Shown piece after piece: positions 51,789-61,287 of a DNA stretch of 64,000 nt. The stretch covers positions 124,001 through 188,000 of the forward strand of contig JAAEST010000103.1 of NCBI GenBank assembly GCA_024229115.1, given 5' to 3'. The translations under genes and the position numbers were made by a program. This stretch comes from Oligoflexia bacterium (GTDB lineage: Bacteria > Bdellovibrionota > Bacteriovoracia > Bacteriovoracales > Bacteriovoracaceae). How positions within the stretch are numbered: position 1 is the first letter of the stretch; each line of letters opens with the position of its first letter. Below the pieces are notes generated by a model, which saw only the letters and a list, made by a program, of their open reading frames with translations, was not told the origin of the DNA and did no database searches.

Positions 51789-52907
51789 TTAATTGTCTCG
51801 GGTAAGGATTGCGACAGTTTCAAAATGAAAAGTAGAAGGAAATAAATCAAAAAGAAAAACTTCTTCTAACTTATAGCCATTGAGATTTTCCAAATCTCTT
51901 TTTAGTGTCTGATGGTCACAGGAAACATAGATAATATTCTTTGGTTTTATTAAATCGACAAAAGCATCTAGTTCTTTGTATCCACTGCGGGGAGGATCTA
52001 TAATCAGGCTATCTACTTTTGAAAACTCTCGAGAAACTGTTGAACCAAGCTCTGCGACAGGTGTTTTAAAAATATCTGCGTTTACAAACTGAGTGCGCTC
52101 AGAACTCATTTCGTGGGGATAAATATCAAAAATAATTCTCTTTAATTCAGAATGACTTTTAATCAAATGATTGGATAAGTTCCCATTTCCTCCGAAGAGC
52201 TCTACACAATTTGAAGGATTCATTTTCTCAAGCGTCTCTTTTACTAATTGATTAAGCTTGATATTCATTTCCTCATTGACCTGAGTGAAACCTCCCGCAG
52301 CATAGTGCTGATTATAAGAAGTGATCACATTATTATCACGAGCATAAATCTCTACATGTCCCTTTGGTGGCTGGCCTTGAAGCTTTTGCCAAAGGCTATC
52401 TCCGGAGTAAAGGGATTTGATTTCTTCAGAAACCTTTTCATTTGGAAGTAAGCAATCTGGGGTAGGAATAATATAATTACTCATGCCTTTCATTTGACCG
52501 AGACTTTGACTTTTACTGTGGTAATGAAGCTGAACTCTATTTCGATAAGAGAATCTATTAGGGGCTTCAACTGTCGTGAACTTGATATCTTCAAATTTTG
52601 CAAAGGCCCTTTTGAGTGTATTCTCTTTAATTTCAATTTCAGTACTATATCTAGTGTGGAGATAACTACAGCCACCACATTGATGAAAATGTGGGCACTC
52701 ACTTTCTATTCTATCAGGTGAGGGATGGGTGAGTTCTTCGATCTCTGCGAAGAAGACTTTGCCTTTCTTTCTTAATATTTTGGCCTTACCTCTTTCCCCT
52801 GGAAGAGTTTTGGGAATGAAGACGATCTGGTTATTGATTTTTGAAACACCTTGGCCAAGGGGATCAATATTATCAATTAAAAACTCGACTACTTTACTCG
52901 GCTTCAT
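51789..52907 (-). CDS. 23S rRNA (uracil-5-)-methyltransferase, RlmD/RumA type
   Basis: The 372-residue protein combines an N-terminal TRAM-like part (DNIDPLGQGVSKINNQIVFI) with a SAM methyltransferase domain. Cysteines in CPHFHQCGGC and in TPDCLLPNEKV supply the four ligands of the [4Fe-4S] cluster of RlmD/RumA. LFGGNGNLS is SAM motif I, and IDPPRSGYKELD with IIYVSCDHQTL gives the catalytic cysteine in SCD. It methylates a uridine in 23S rRNA; RlmD position 1939 is likely but the paralogue RlmC type is not excluded. It is divergent from trkH. Confidence 0.9.
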   Translation of the reverse strand: MKPSKVVEFLIDNIDPLGQGVSKINNQIVFIPKTLPGERGKAKILRKKGKVFFAEIEELTHPSPDRIESECPHFHQCGGCSYLHTRYSTEIEIKENTLKRAFAKFEDIKFTTVEAPNRFSYRNRVQLHYHSKSQSLGQMKGMSNYIIPTPDCLLPNEKVSEEIKSLYSGDSLWQKLQGQPPKGHVEIYARDNNVITSYNQHYAAGGFTQVNEEMNIKLNQLVKETLEKMNPSNCVELFGGNGNLSNHLIKSHSELKRIIFDIYPHEMSSERTQFVNADIFKTPVAELGSTVSREFSKVDSLIIDPPRSGYKELDAFVDLIKPKNIIYVSCDHQTLKRDLENLNGYKLEEVFLFDLFPSTFHFETVAILTRDN

Positions 52908-52960
52908 AGAAAAATTTGCACCTCGACCAAAAAGAAAAAAATAAGTATTACCATATACTT

Positions 52961-54697
52961 ATGAGTTTATTGTTACAGAAAATTCCTTTTTTGCTAGAGC
53001 TATTAGTTAATGGAATTTTTATCCTTCTATCATCGCTTAAGTCAATTGATAAGGTACCTAAGTCTTGGGACTCATCACTTGTAGAACAAGCACTAACAAT
53101 GGGGGCGATGGTTGTACCAGTTGTTCTAGGTATAGTGGTTGTCGCTAACTTTCTGAGTAGCAAGGATTTAGAAGATTTTATTCGTCGACATATTTTTAGT
53201 ATTACAGTTTTTGTTCCCCTTCTTTTAACGTGGGGAGATCAAGAGTTTGCTTTTTGGTTATCTTCCGCTCACTTACTATCTTCAATCCTCTCTCTCTATG
53301 ACGATCCAGAGGAAGGAAAAGAAAAAAAGCAGCTTGTTGGTTCGCCGACAGCACAGTTATTTCGTGGGATAAAATTATCGCCAGCACAAATGGTTATCGT
53401 TTCTTTTTCTGGTGTGATTCTTTTAGGAACATTTCTACTCATGCTTCCTGTTTCCGCAAAGGGTGATACTTCGCTAGGATTTATTGATGCTCTCTTTATG
53501 GCCACCTCTGCAACTTGTGTAACCGGGCTAGCAACGAAATCTCTGGCCACTGAATTTTCACTTTTTGGTCAGATCGTTATTCTCATTTTGATTCAAATTG
53601 GTGGTCTCTCAATCATGACTCTTTATTCCTCAATGGCCATTCTTTTAGGAAAGAATATGGGAATGAAAGATAGAGTCATTATGCAAGACCTTTTAGATGT
53701 AAATAGTTTAGAAGATCTCTTCAATATGATTGTCGATATTGTGAAGTACACTTTCTTTATTGAACTTTGGGGAGGAATAGTTCTCACTATTGCTTTCACC
53801 TTTGAAGGATTTGAATTTGGTAGTGCTCTCTACTATGGATTCTTTCACAGTATTTCGGCTTTCTGTAATGCGGGCTTTAGTCTCTTCGACACAAGCTTAG
53901 AAACTTATGGAACAAACCCACTTATCAATATTACGATTATGGTGCTTATTACTTTAGGTGGATTAGGATTTATTGTTCTTAAGGACGTGAAAGAAGTGGT
54001 GACTGCAGGAAAGAGTTTAAAAAGACTTGGGGCCCACACAAAAATTGTTATCGTGACTTCGGGACTTCTCACTTTCATTGGTGCGGTCTTTATTTTCTTT
54101 GGAGAGTTTCTTAACGCTCTTGATAGTTATACTCTTTGGGAGAAATTACAAATTTCATTATTTCAATCAGTGACCTTGAGAACTGCAGGGTTTAATTCAA
54201 TCCCTCTAACGAGTATGCATACCTATACTTTATATATGATGACGCTCTTTATGTTCATCGGTGGTTCACCTGGTTCGACAGCTGGTGGGGTTAAGACCAC
54301 AACTCTAGCCATCTTAATTCAATCAATCAAAGCCACACTAAAAGGTGATAAAGGTGTAACAGCATTTAACAGAACTATTTCTGGGCCTATCGTTGTTCGT
54401 GCCACCGCCCTTATGTTTATTTCGATTTTAATTACGAGTTTCTTTATTTTAGTTTTAATGAGACTTGAGCCTAATCAGAACTTCCTCGCCATTTTCTTTG
54501 AAGTGATATCCGCTTCTGGGACGGTGGGGTTAAGTTTAGGGATTACACCTTTCTTAACAACGATGGGGAAGGTGGCCGTCTCGGCGCTTATGTTTAGTGG
54601 TAGGATTGGGCCGTTGACCTTGATTCTTGCTATTGGTCAGAGACAAAAATCAATCGGAAAATTTGACTACCCTGACGGAAGGATTATGATCGGTTAA
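52961..54697 (+). CDS. trkH: TrkH/KtrB-family potassium uptake subunit
   Basis: The protein is 578 residues from the ATG at 52961, chosen over an upstream TTG that has a charged, non-conserved lead. It is a K+ transporter of the superfamily SKT with four pore repeats: TCVTGL, FCNAGF, RTAGFN and GTVGLS supply the filter glycines. At least ten hydrophobic segments are seen. The N-terminal 130 residues, with helices and a charged link, are an addition relative to compact TrkH/KtrB of 440-480 residues. No clear ribosome site precedes the ATG. It is followed by its regulator subunit trkA after 43 bases. Confidence 0.92.
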   Translation: MSLLLQKIPFLLELLVNGIFILLSSLKSIDKVPKSWDSSLVEQALTMGAMVVPVVLGIVVVANFLSSKDLEDFIRRHIFSITVFVPLLLTWGDQEFAFWLSSAHLLSSILSLYDDPEEGKEKKQLVGSPTAQLFRGIKLSPAQMVIVSFSGVILLGTFLLMLPVSAKGDTSLGFIDALFMATSATCVTGLATKSLATEFSLFGQIVILILIQIGGLSIMTLYSSMAILLGKNMGMKDRVIMQDLLDVNSLEDLFNMIVDIVKYTFFIELWGGIVLTIAFTFEGFEFGSALYYGFFHSISAFCNAGFSLFDTSLETYGTNPLINITIMVLITLGGLGFIVLKDVKEVVTAGKSLKRLGAHTKIVIVTSGLLTFIGAVFIFFGEFLNALDSYTLWEKLQISLFQSVTLRTAGFNSIPLTSMHTYTLYMMTLFMFIGGSPGSTAGGVKTTTLAILIQSIKATLKGDKGVTAFNRTISGPIVVRATALMFISILITSFFILVLMRLEPNQNFLAIFFEVISASGTVGLSLGITPFLTTMGKVAVSALMFSGRIGPLTLILAIGQRQKSIGKFDYPDGRIMIG

Positions 54698-54740
54698 TAC
54701 TTCATATATAATGGAAGTACTAGATATTATAGGAATTTAG

Positions 54741-55433
54741 ATGATAGTAGCCGTAATTGGACTAGGGACATTCGGAGCAAAAACAGCAGTTCGCCTTTAT
54801 GAAAAAGGTGCAGAGGTTGTTGCGATTGATAAGGATGATACCCTCGTTGATAAAATTAAAGATCGTGTTACTCACGCAGTTACTCTTGATGTAACTGATG
54901 AAAGATCATTGCGTTCTGTAAATATTTCTGATGTCGATGTGGCGGTTGTTGCTATTGGTGATCACATTGAACAAAGTATCATGGCCGTAACCATGCTAAG
55001 AAAACTTGGTGTTGGTCGTGTTATTGCCAGAGCAACTTCTGTTCTCCATGAACACGTACTTCATGAAATTGGTGCATCTGAGATTATTAAAGTGGAAGAA
55101 GAGATGGGTGAGATTATTGCTTCAAAAATTGTCGCACCTCACGTTCTTCAAAGATATAACTTTGCTGCTGGATATTCGATTGTAGAACTTAAGCTTGGAA
55201 AGAAGTTCGAAGGAAAAACACTAGTAGAAAGTAAGATCAGACAAAATTATTCTCTCAACATTGTAGCTCTTCAAAAGAAAGTGCCAACAATTTCAGAGGA
55301 TGGAAAAGCAAGCTATAAAGTTGAAATCAATGATTGTCCGATGCCGATGGATATTATTGAGTCAGACGATATTGTGGTGTTAGTTGGTTCTGAGAAAAAT
55401 TTTAATAAATTATTTTCGGATTTAGCTGACTAG
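54741..55433 (+). CDS. trkA: TrkA/KtrA-type potassium uptake regulator
   Basis: The 230-residue protein is a single RCK unit: an N-terminal NAD/ATP-binding Rossmann domain (VIGLGTFGAKTAVRLYEKG) and a C-terminal RCK-C domain (IVELKLGKKFEGKTLVESK). This is the KtrA form, half the length of E. coli TrkA, which is duplicated. It assembles as an octameric ring on TrkH and opens it by nucleotide binding. GGAATTTAG-type spacing gives only a weak ribosome site. A sensor-like gene follows 9 bases later. Confidence 0.93.
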   Translation: MIVAVIGLGTFGAKTAVRLYEKGAEVVAIDKDDTLVDKIKDRVTHAVTLDVTDERSLRSVNISDVDVAVVAIGDHIEQSIMAVTMLRKLGVGRVIARATSVLHEHVLHEIGASEIIKVEEEMGEIIASKIVAPHVLQRYNFAAGYSIVELKLGKKFEGKTLVESKIRQNYSLNIVALQKKVPTISEDGKASYKVEINDCPMPMDIIESDDIVVLVGSEKNFNKLFSDLAD

Positions 55434-55442
55434 GAGAAAGAA

Positions 55443-56669
55443 TTGAATTTATCACTGAAAGGTCGAGTTACATGGAGCTTTATCATTGCCAACTTGGTAG
55501 TGTGGGCCCTCTCTATTATCGTCTTTCATTATTTAAATGGATTAAATCATGAGATTGAAAAAATCTCAGTGAAGTCTAATAGAGTTTCTCTTCTTACTGA
55601 TGAGATTCGAATTTCTGCTGTATCTTTAATTAAATATCAAAGAAGAATTTTAACGAATACTCCTACACCTCAGCAGATTGATAAAATTATCAATCTTTGT
55701 GAGAGTTTTACTTCTCAGCTTCATACACTTGATTCTCTTTATAGAGATCCTGATGTGAAAAGAGTGGTGGGACAGATGCTCGCCTATGTGGATTCCTTGA
55801 AAATCGACTTATCCAAAGGAACTCTCTATGAAAGAGGAGGAGCAGGTTCTGCAAAAATTGGAGAACTTGCTGATAAAATTCTCGATTCCTTTAGTGAATT
55901 TCAAGATATTCAATATGGCGAATCGGTTGAAAAAGATCAGCAGATAAAATCAATTATTAATGAAACAAAAAGACATATGATGATTGTTTTGATCATCGGT
56001 TTCTTATCAACAATTATTTTAGCTCTTGTTGTACCTGGAAAAATTGCTCTTCCATTTAAGAAAATTAAAGACGCAATTCGAGAACTTCAAGATTGTAACT
56101 TTGACGTTTCTATTTATTATTCTCAAGACGATGAGATTGGTGAGATCGCTCGTGAGATGAATAAAATGATTCATAGTTTTAAAATCTTTGAAGAGTTGCG
56201 TGCTGATAGAATCTCTGTAGAGAATAGAAAGTTCGATGCTCTTGCCAATATGGTTCGTAAGCCTATTCTTGTGGCCAATGCTGAAGGGAATCTGATCTAT
56301 ATGAATAATAGAATGTATTCAATTCTTCAGGTGCAATCAGAAGATGTTATCGGAAAAGAAATGGCCGATACAATGATTCCATCAAATATTATTGATACTT
56401 ATGAATTAGCAATTAAGCGTCGTTCAAAAATTGAAAACTCTGAAATTGTTATTCCGGCGCGTCACAATGAAGAGGAAAATATCACTCATACTGAGATAAA
56501 TGATGAAGTTGCAGAGCGTCCAGAGGGTGAATCTGAAGAAAATGCCGAAGTAATTGAGAAAGTTCCTGAAAATATCTATGAAGGTTACGCAAATGTTATC
56601 CCGATTAGAGGAAAAGAAAGTTCACTAGACTACTACCTTATGGTACTCTCTACCGAAGTTTTTACGTGA
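55443..56669 (+). CDS. Orphan membrane sensor with HAMP and PAS domains
   Basis: The 408-residue protein starts at TTG with AGGAG upstream. It has membrane helix 1 (about 9-30), a helical periplasmic domain (30-178), membrane helix 2 (179-198), a HAMP linker (about 200-255) and a PAS fold (about 262-330) followed by an acidic insertion (EGESEENAEVIEK). No histidine kinase, cyclase, methyl-accepting or other output domain is found. The C-terminal residues look like the last PAS strands. It follows trkA by 9 bases. It could modulate K+ uptake directly or through another protein; that is inference from position. Confidence 0.8.
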   Translation: MNLSLKGRVTWSFIIANLVVWALSIIVFHYLNGLNHEIEKISVKSNRVSLLTDEIRISAVSLIKYQRRILTNTPTPQQIDKIINLCESFTSQLHTLDSLYRDPDVKRVVGQMLAYVDSLKIDLSKGTLYERGGAGSAKIGELADKILDSFSEFQDIQYGESVEKDQQIKSIINETKRHMMIVLIIGFLSTIILALVVPGKIALPFKKIKDAIRELQDCNFDVSIYYSQDDEIGEIAREMNKMIHSFKIFEELRADRISVENRKFDALANMVRKPILVANAEGNLIYMNNRMYSILQVQSEDVIGKEMADTMIPSNIIDTYELAIKRRSKIENSEIVIPARHNEEENITHTEINDEVAERPEGESEENAEVIEKVPENIYEGYANVIPIRGKESSLDYYLMVLSTEVFT

Positions 56670-56712
56670 AATTAGGCCCTTAATTGAGGCTTAGAGACTA
56701 AGACCACATTTT

Positions 56713-58512
56713 ATGGATCAAAAATTTATTAGAAATTTTTCTATTATTGCTCATATCGATCATGGGAAATCGACCCTTGCCGATCGTCTTCTTGAAGAAA
56801 CTAAAACAGTTACTCAAAGAGAAATGAAAGATCGTCTTCTTGATAATATGGATATTGAAAAAGAACGCGGGATTACGATTAAGGCCCAGACAGTTCGACT
56901 TGAATATAAAGCAAAAGATGGAAATACATATTACTTAAATCTTCTCGATACTCCAGGACACGTTGACTTCACTTATGAAGTTTCTCGTTCTCTTGCTTCT
57001 TGTGATGGGGCACTTCTTGTTGTTGATGCCAGTCAAGGTGTTGAAGCTCAAACTTTGGCCAACGTTTATCTGGCAATGGAAAATGATCTTGAGGTTATTC
57101 CGGTTCTTAATAAAATCGACCTTCCTCATGCTGACGTTGATAAAGTTAAAACTGAAATTGAAGATATCGTTGGTATTGATACTGAAGGTTGCGATGAAGT
57201 TTCTGCAAAGAGTGGAATCGGAATCGAAGGTTTACTTGAAACGATTATCGAAAAAGTTCCAGCTCCAGAAGGAGATCCTAATGCTGATCTTCAGGCCTTG
57301 ATTTTTGATTCATGGTTTGATCCGTATAAGGGTGTTGTTGTTCTTATCAGAGTGATGAATGGAACGATCAAAAAGAAAGATAAAATCTTCTTAAAACATT
57401 CTGAAGGTGAATACGAAGTTCTTTCAATGGGAGTCAATGCTCCTTTCTTTACAGAAGTAAAAGAAATGACTGCTGGTGAAGTAGGAATGATTATCTGTGG
57501 GATTAAAACAGTTCGTGATGTAAAAATAGGAGATACTGTTGTTCACGCAAAGAAGAAAGATACACCTAACCTTGCGGGTTATGAAGAAATTAAGCCAATG
57601 GTTTTTTGTGGTATCTTCCCTGTCGATTCCCAAGACTATGAAGACCTTAAAGAATCACTTGAGAAACTTGCTCTGAATGATAGTTCATTTACTTATGAGC
57701 CTGAAACTTCCGGTGCTCTTGGTTTTGGATTTCGTTGTGGTTTCTTAGGCCTTCTTCATATGAATATTATTCAAGAAAGATTAGAGAGAGAGTTCGAACT
57801 TAATCTTATCTCGACAGCTCCTTCAGTGAGCTATGAACTGGAATATTTAAATGGGGACACGAAATTTATTTCAAACCCAAGTGAAATGCCAGAAGCTGGT
57901 GAGTATGAAACGATTCGTGAACCAATTGTAGCCGTTTCAATTCACGTTCCTAACGAATACGTTGGTAACGTAATAAAACTTTGTGAAGAAAGACGTGGTC
58001 GTCAAACAAATATGCAATATATCACTGAAGAACGTGTTCAGGTTTTCTATGACCTTCCTCTAAGTGAAATGGTTTTTGATTTTTACGATAAGCTTAAAGG
58101 GATGACGAAAGGTTATGCCTCAATGGATTATGAGTTTAAAGGTTACGAAAGCTCAGAGCTAGTAAAAGTTGATGTTCTTCTAAACGGTGAAGCTGTTGAT
58201 GCACTTTCTTTAATTTGTCACCGCTCAAACTCATTTTATAAAGGTCGTGATCTTACACAGAAACTAAGAAAGATTATTGATCGTCAACAATTTGATATTG
58301 CTATTCAAGCCGCTATTGGAGCAAAGATTATTGCGAGGGAAACGGTTAAAGCTCTTCGTAAGAACGTACTTGCGAAATGTTATGGTGGTGATATTTCACG
58401 TAAGAGAAAACTTTTAGAAAAGCAAAAAGCTGGTAAGAAGAGAATGAAGATGGTTGGTTCTGTTGAAGTTCCTCAAGAGGCTTTCCTTGCTGTACTTAAG
58501 GTGGATGAATAA
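56713..58512 (+). CDS. lepA: Elongation factor 4 (LepA)
   Basis: The 599-residue protein is the translational GTPase LepA. Its G domain has [22 protein letters not shown] and [13 protein letters not shown]-like domains follow, with the LepA-specific C-terminal block [18 protein letters not shown]. The length is the family standard of about 600. It is followed after 3 bases by an unknown gene and then a glycosyltransferase, in a short-spaced operon that is not the usual lepA-lepB arrangement. Confidence 0.97.
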   Translation: MDQKFIRNFSIIAHIDHGKSTLADRLLEETKTVTQREMKDRLLDNMDIEKERGITIKAQTVRLEYKAKDGNTYYLNLLDTPGHVDFTYEVSRSLASCDGALLVVDASQGVEAQTLANVYLAMENDLEVIPVLNKIDLPHADVDKVKTEIEDIVGIDTEGCDEVSAKSGIGIEGLLETIIEKVPAPEGDPNADLQALIFDSWFDPYKGVVVLIRVMNGTIKKKDKIFLKHSEGEYEVLSMGVNAPFFTEVKEMTAGEVGMIICGIKTVRDVKIGDTVVHAKKKDTPNLAGYEEIKPMVFCGIFPVDSQDYEDLKESLEKLALNDSSFTYEPETSGALGFGFRCGFLGLLHMNIIQERLEREFELNLISTAPSVSYELEYLNGDTKFISNPSEMPEAGEYETIREPIVAVSIHVPNEYVGNVIKLCEERRGRQTNMQYITEERVQVFYDLPLSEMVFDFYDKLKGMTKGYASMDYEFKGYESSELVKVDVLLNGEAVDALSLICHRSNSFYKGRDLTQKLRKIIDRQQFDIAIQAAIGAKIIARETVKALRKNVLAKCYGGDISRKRKLLEKQKAGKKRMKMVGSVEVPQEAFLAVLKVDE

Positions 58513-58515
58513 TCA

Positions 58516-59154
58516 ATGCATCTTGATGTTAAAGAACATATTGAAAAATTACTCAACATCTACACGAAAGATGATTACTACGACTTTTTAGTAAAGGCGA
58601 AAGAGTTCTACTTTGAAAAGACTGGAAAAGTAACTGAAGACGATGATGATTATGAACTTCGTATGAATGCTTTCACTGACTGGTATCTCTTTCAGTATAT
58701 TCCTGAGGATAGAAAAGAGCCTTTTGCTCAAACCTATGCCTTTGATAATAATTTAGTAGGGGACTTTGAAAGAGCTTTCAAAGATCTTAATCATAGTGTT
58801 TTTGAATTTTGTGGAAATTCTTTAACGGGAAAGCCTGTTCTTAAAGATATTCTTCATAATACGAAAGTTACTCTTCCTAAAAATCATCCTAAAATCAGTT
58901 TAGTTAAAGGTGACCTATTCATTGGTAGGGCCTTTCCTTATAAATTAGAAAATTATCTTCATACGGGAATGTGTATTCTTCCTAAAGAAGTTAAATCAAT
59001 TATCAATAAAGAAGCAAAGATCGTTCGTAAATTGAAAGACCCAACAGAAGAGACAGAATTTCTCTTCTTCACAGAATCTCTGAAGACTAAATGGTCTCGT
59101 TACGGACATGTGGATATAAATCGAATCTTTGTTTACCCTGAACGAAAGAAATAA
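58516..59154 (+). CDS. Unknown protein in the lepA operon
   Basis: The 212-residue protein has no signal peptide or membrane segment. Its N-terminal half (for example EHIEKLLNIYTKDDYYDFLV) appears helical and the C-terminal half beta-rich (ISLVKGDLFIGRAFPYKL). No motif or family is recognised. Its start lies 3 bases after the lepA stop and its end 2 bases before the next gene, so it is translated from the same transcript. A role near translation is possible but is not shown. Confidence 0.78.
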   Translation: MHLDVKEHIEKLLNIYTKDDYYDFLVKAKEFYFEKTGKVTEDDDDYELRMNAFTDWYLFQYIPEDRKEPFAQTYAFDNNLVGDFERAFKDLNHSVFEFCGNSLTGKPVLKDILHNTKVTLPKNHPKISLVKGDLFIGRAFPYKLENYLHTGMCILPKEVKSIINKEAKIVRKLKDPTEETEFLFFTESLKTKWSRYGHVDINRIFVYPERKK

Positions 59155-59156
59155 AT

Positions 59157-60200
59157 ATGGATAACTTTTTTGGTTTCACTCTATTACGTAATGGAGTCAA
59201 ATACGATTATTGTTTTAAAGAAGCTTTAATTTCTTTAAACGGTGTAACTTCTAAAACTGTTCTCGCTCTCGGTGAAAGTGATGATGGTACTGAAGATGCG
59301 GTTGCAGATCTCGACTTTCTTGAGATTGTCCCAACTGTTTGGGATGACAGTTTAAGAGAAGGTGGTCTTATTCTTTCGCAACAAACTAATGTTGCTCTTG
59401 AAGAAGCTAAAAAGAGATATGGGGATCTTGAAAACTCATGGGGGGTCTACCTTCAATGTGATGAAGTTTTTCATGAAGACGATTATGAACTAATTAAAGA
59501 AGATCTTCGAAAAGCCGCTCTGGAAGGCTATGACACTGTTGCTTTTAGATATTTTCATTTCTGGATGACCCATGATCAAGTGGCCATTAATAAAAAATGG
59601 TACCCGCAAGAAATCAGAGCTGTAAGGCTTAATGGAAATATTGAAAGTTGGGGGGATGCCCAAACTTTTAGAAACCATAATCGTACTTATTATTCTGAAG
59701 GAAGAATCTTTCACTACGGACATGTAAGAGAAGAAGATAGCTATAAAAGTAAGAAGGCAGATATTCTCAAGCTCTATCACAAAGATGAAAAACTTTCGAA
59801 GTATAAGAGAAGAGAAAAGAGATTTGATAATCAAACTGAGATGCTTTCTTTCCATGGAAAACACCCAGCGATAATGAGAAATAGACTTGAAAGACTTGGT
59901 GGGGAATGGTTCCCTGAAAAGGTGGATGAAGTATTTCTCTTAGGTAACCCTCAAGAGTTTCCTTCGACACTGACAAATAAAATTCATGCGAATAAAGTCA
60001 CTTGGGTAAAAACTTGGTTTGAAATTCCTGCAGAAAAAAGAGATCAATTTGGAGTTGATTTAAACACCTCTTTTTTTACAAGGCTTCTTGGAAGAAGTTA
60101 TGTCCCAACACAGATGCGCTCTAAGCTCGCTCTACCATGGACAAAAGAAACAATTCTTATGTTTAAAGTTTCAGAAAAAGGAATTGGTTTTAATTTCTAA
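59157..60200 (+). CDS. GT2-like glycosyltransferase
   Basis: The 347-residue protein resembles GT-A fold family 2 enzymes. The sequence LGESDDGTEDAV is the nucleotide-sugar loop, and GVYLQCDEVFHEDDY (about 97-111) takes the place of the DxD motif. RIFHYGHVREEDSY near residue 183 contains a conserved HYG block. After the catalytic part comes a C-terminal segment of about 130 residues of unknown role. The partial gene at the window end (63666-64000) carries the same IFHYG block, so the two are paralogues. It overlaps the convergent membrane-protein gene by 4 bases. Its acceptor is unknown. Confidence 0.82.
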   Translation: MDNFFGFTLLRNGVKYDYCFKEALISLNGVTSKTVLALGESDDGTEDAVADLDFLEIVPTVWDDSLREGGLILSQQTNVALEEAKKRYGDLENSWGVYLQCDEVFHEDDYELIKEDLRKAALEGYDTVAFRYFHFWMTHDQVAINKKWYPQEIRAVRLNGNIESWGDAQTFRNHNRTYYSEGRIFHYGHVREEDSYKSKKADILKLYHKDEKLSKYKRREKRFDNQTEMLSFHGKHPAIMRNRLERLGGEWFPEKVDEVFLLGNPQEFPSTLTNKIHANKVTWVKTWFEIPAEKRDQFGVDLNTSFFTRLLGRSYVPTQMRSKLALPWTKETILMFKVSEKGIGFNF

Positions 60201-61183
60201 GAAGCAAATTCTTGAGTCTCTTCAAGAGTGTGCTTCTTACCTGAAAGTAAGTAAGGAATAACACCTAAAAGATTTCCAAAAATTCTAATCACAAAGAATA
60301 CATTGAAGAAACTTGCTCCACCTGGGATACCCACAAGGTTAAAAAGAGTTTCAAAAATTACGTGCCCAACTCCTAGACCTGCTGGAGAAATTGGAATGGC
60401 CACCGCCACAAAACCAATAGGAATAAAAGTTAGGATATAAGGAAGTGGAATTGGCTGTGAGTAAAAAGGAGAACTTACAATATAGAATGCGATAAAGTTA
60501 AGCATCTGAAAAAATGAACTAGCAAGGATACACTTAAGAACAACACTTTTCTTCGCACCAATAATCCAAACTTGCTCCATGGTCTTACAAGCCTTCGCTC
60601 CGATAACAGGAACTTTCTCGCCTATTCTTAAAAGAAGATCTTGAAGATTCTTAGGTAAGAAGAGTGTGATAATAAAAGCAAATGCCCCAGCTGCAAGAAG
60701 TAAATTGAAGTGAAGAAGACTAACAATTTTGTCACTTAATGTGACTAACTCTGAATAATAAATAATTGTACTGATTCCTAAGACAAGTAGCAGACCAATT
60801 AGACCAAGTACTCGGTCGATAAGAACTGAAGTTACTAAAAAAGTTTTCGACAACTCTTTATCAAGATCTCTGGCATAGAGTAATTTGATTATATCGCCGG
60901 TTACAGCACCGGGTAAAAACGAATTGAAAAAGAGACCAATATAAGTGACAGAGATAACGCGTAGGTTTGGAAGGTGAGCGTTACTCTTTGTTTGAACAAT
61001 CCACTTCCATCTAAACGAACTTAAACAGTCTTGTAATATCAACAATAACGCACAAATAAGCCATCCCCAGCCAGACTGAAAGCTTTTGGTGATGAGCGAA
61101 AAATCTAGTTTTCCACTTTGTATTAGGTAAACAATTATCCCAATAGCAAAGGCGAATTTGAGGAACGTTTTAACGTGCTTCAT
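60197..61183 (-). CDS. UPF0104 / lysylphosphatidylglycerol-synthase-like membrane protein
   Basis: The 328-residue protein has about eight membrane helices and the family features of the flippase-type domain of lysylphosphatidylglycerol synthases (MprF N-terminal half): SLRWKW-like start SFRWKWIVQ, LFFNSFLPGAVTGD and SPAGLGVGHVIFE. The C-terminal synthase part of MprF is absent. Members are often found by glycan or lipid genes and may flip lipids. It is flanked by a glycosyltransferase and UDP-glucose dehydrogenase, which supports a surface-lipid or glycan role, as inference. Confidence 0.88.
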   Translation of the reverse strand: MKHVKTFLKFAFAIGIIVYLIQSGKLDFSLITKSFQSGWGWLICALLLILQDCLSSFRWKWIVQTKSNAHLPNLRVISVTYIGLFFNSFLPGAVTGDIIKLLYARDLDKELSKTFLVTSVLIDRVLGLIGLLLVLGISTIIYYSELVTLSDKIVSLLHFNLLLAAGAFAFIITLFLPKNLQDLLLRIGEKVPVIGAKACKTMEQVWIIGAKKSVVLKCILASSFFQMLNFIAFYIVSSPFYSQPIPLPYILTFIPIGFVAVAIPISPAGLGVGHVIFETLFNLVGIPGGASFFNVFFVIRIFGNLLGVIPYLLSGKKHTLEETQEFAS

Positions 61184-61287
61184 TATTCTCCAGACACTTG
61201 TTAATATATGCTTAGCTTTGGTAAACTTTGGCCTTAGTATAACCTCGGGGTAAGGCTACGGCCAACCTCTTTTTAAGGGATTTAATA

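Noticed and set aside
52916-52960. TTG start for TrkH fifteen codons upstream
   Set aside because: It adds a charged lead that is not typical of the family, and it has no ribosome site; the ATG at 52961 gives the hydrophobic start.
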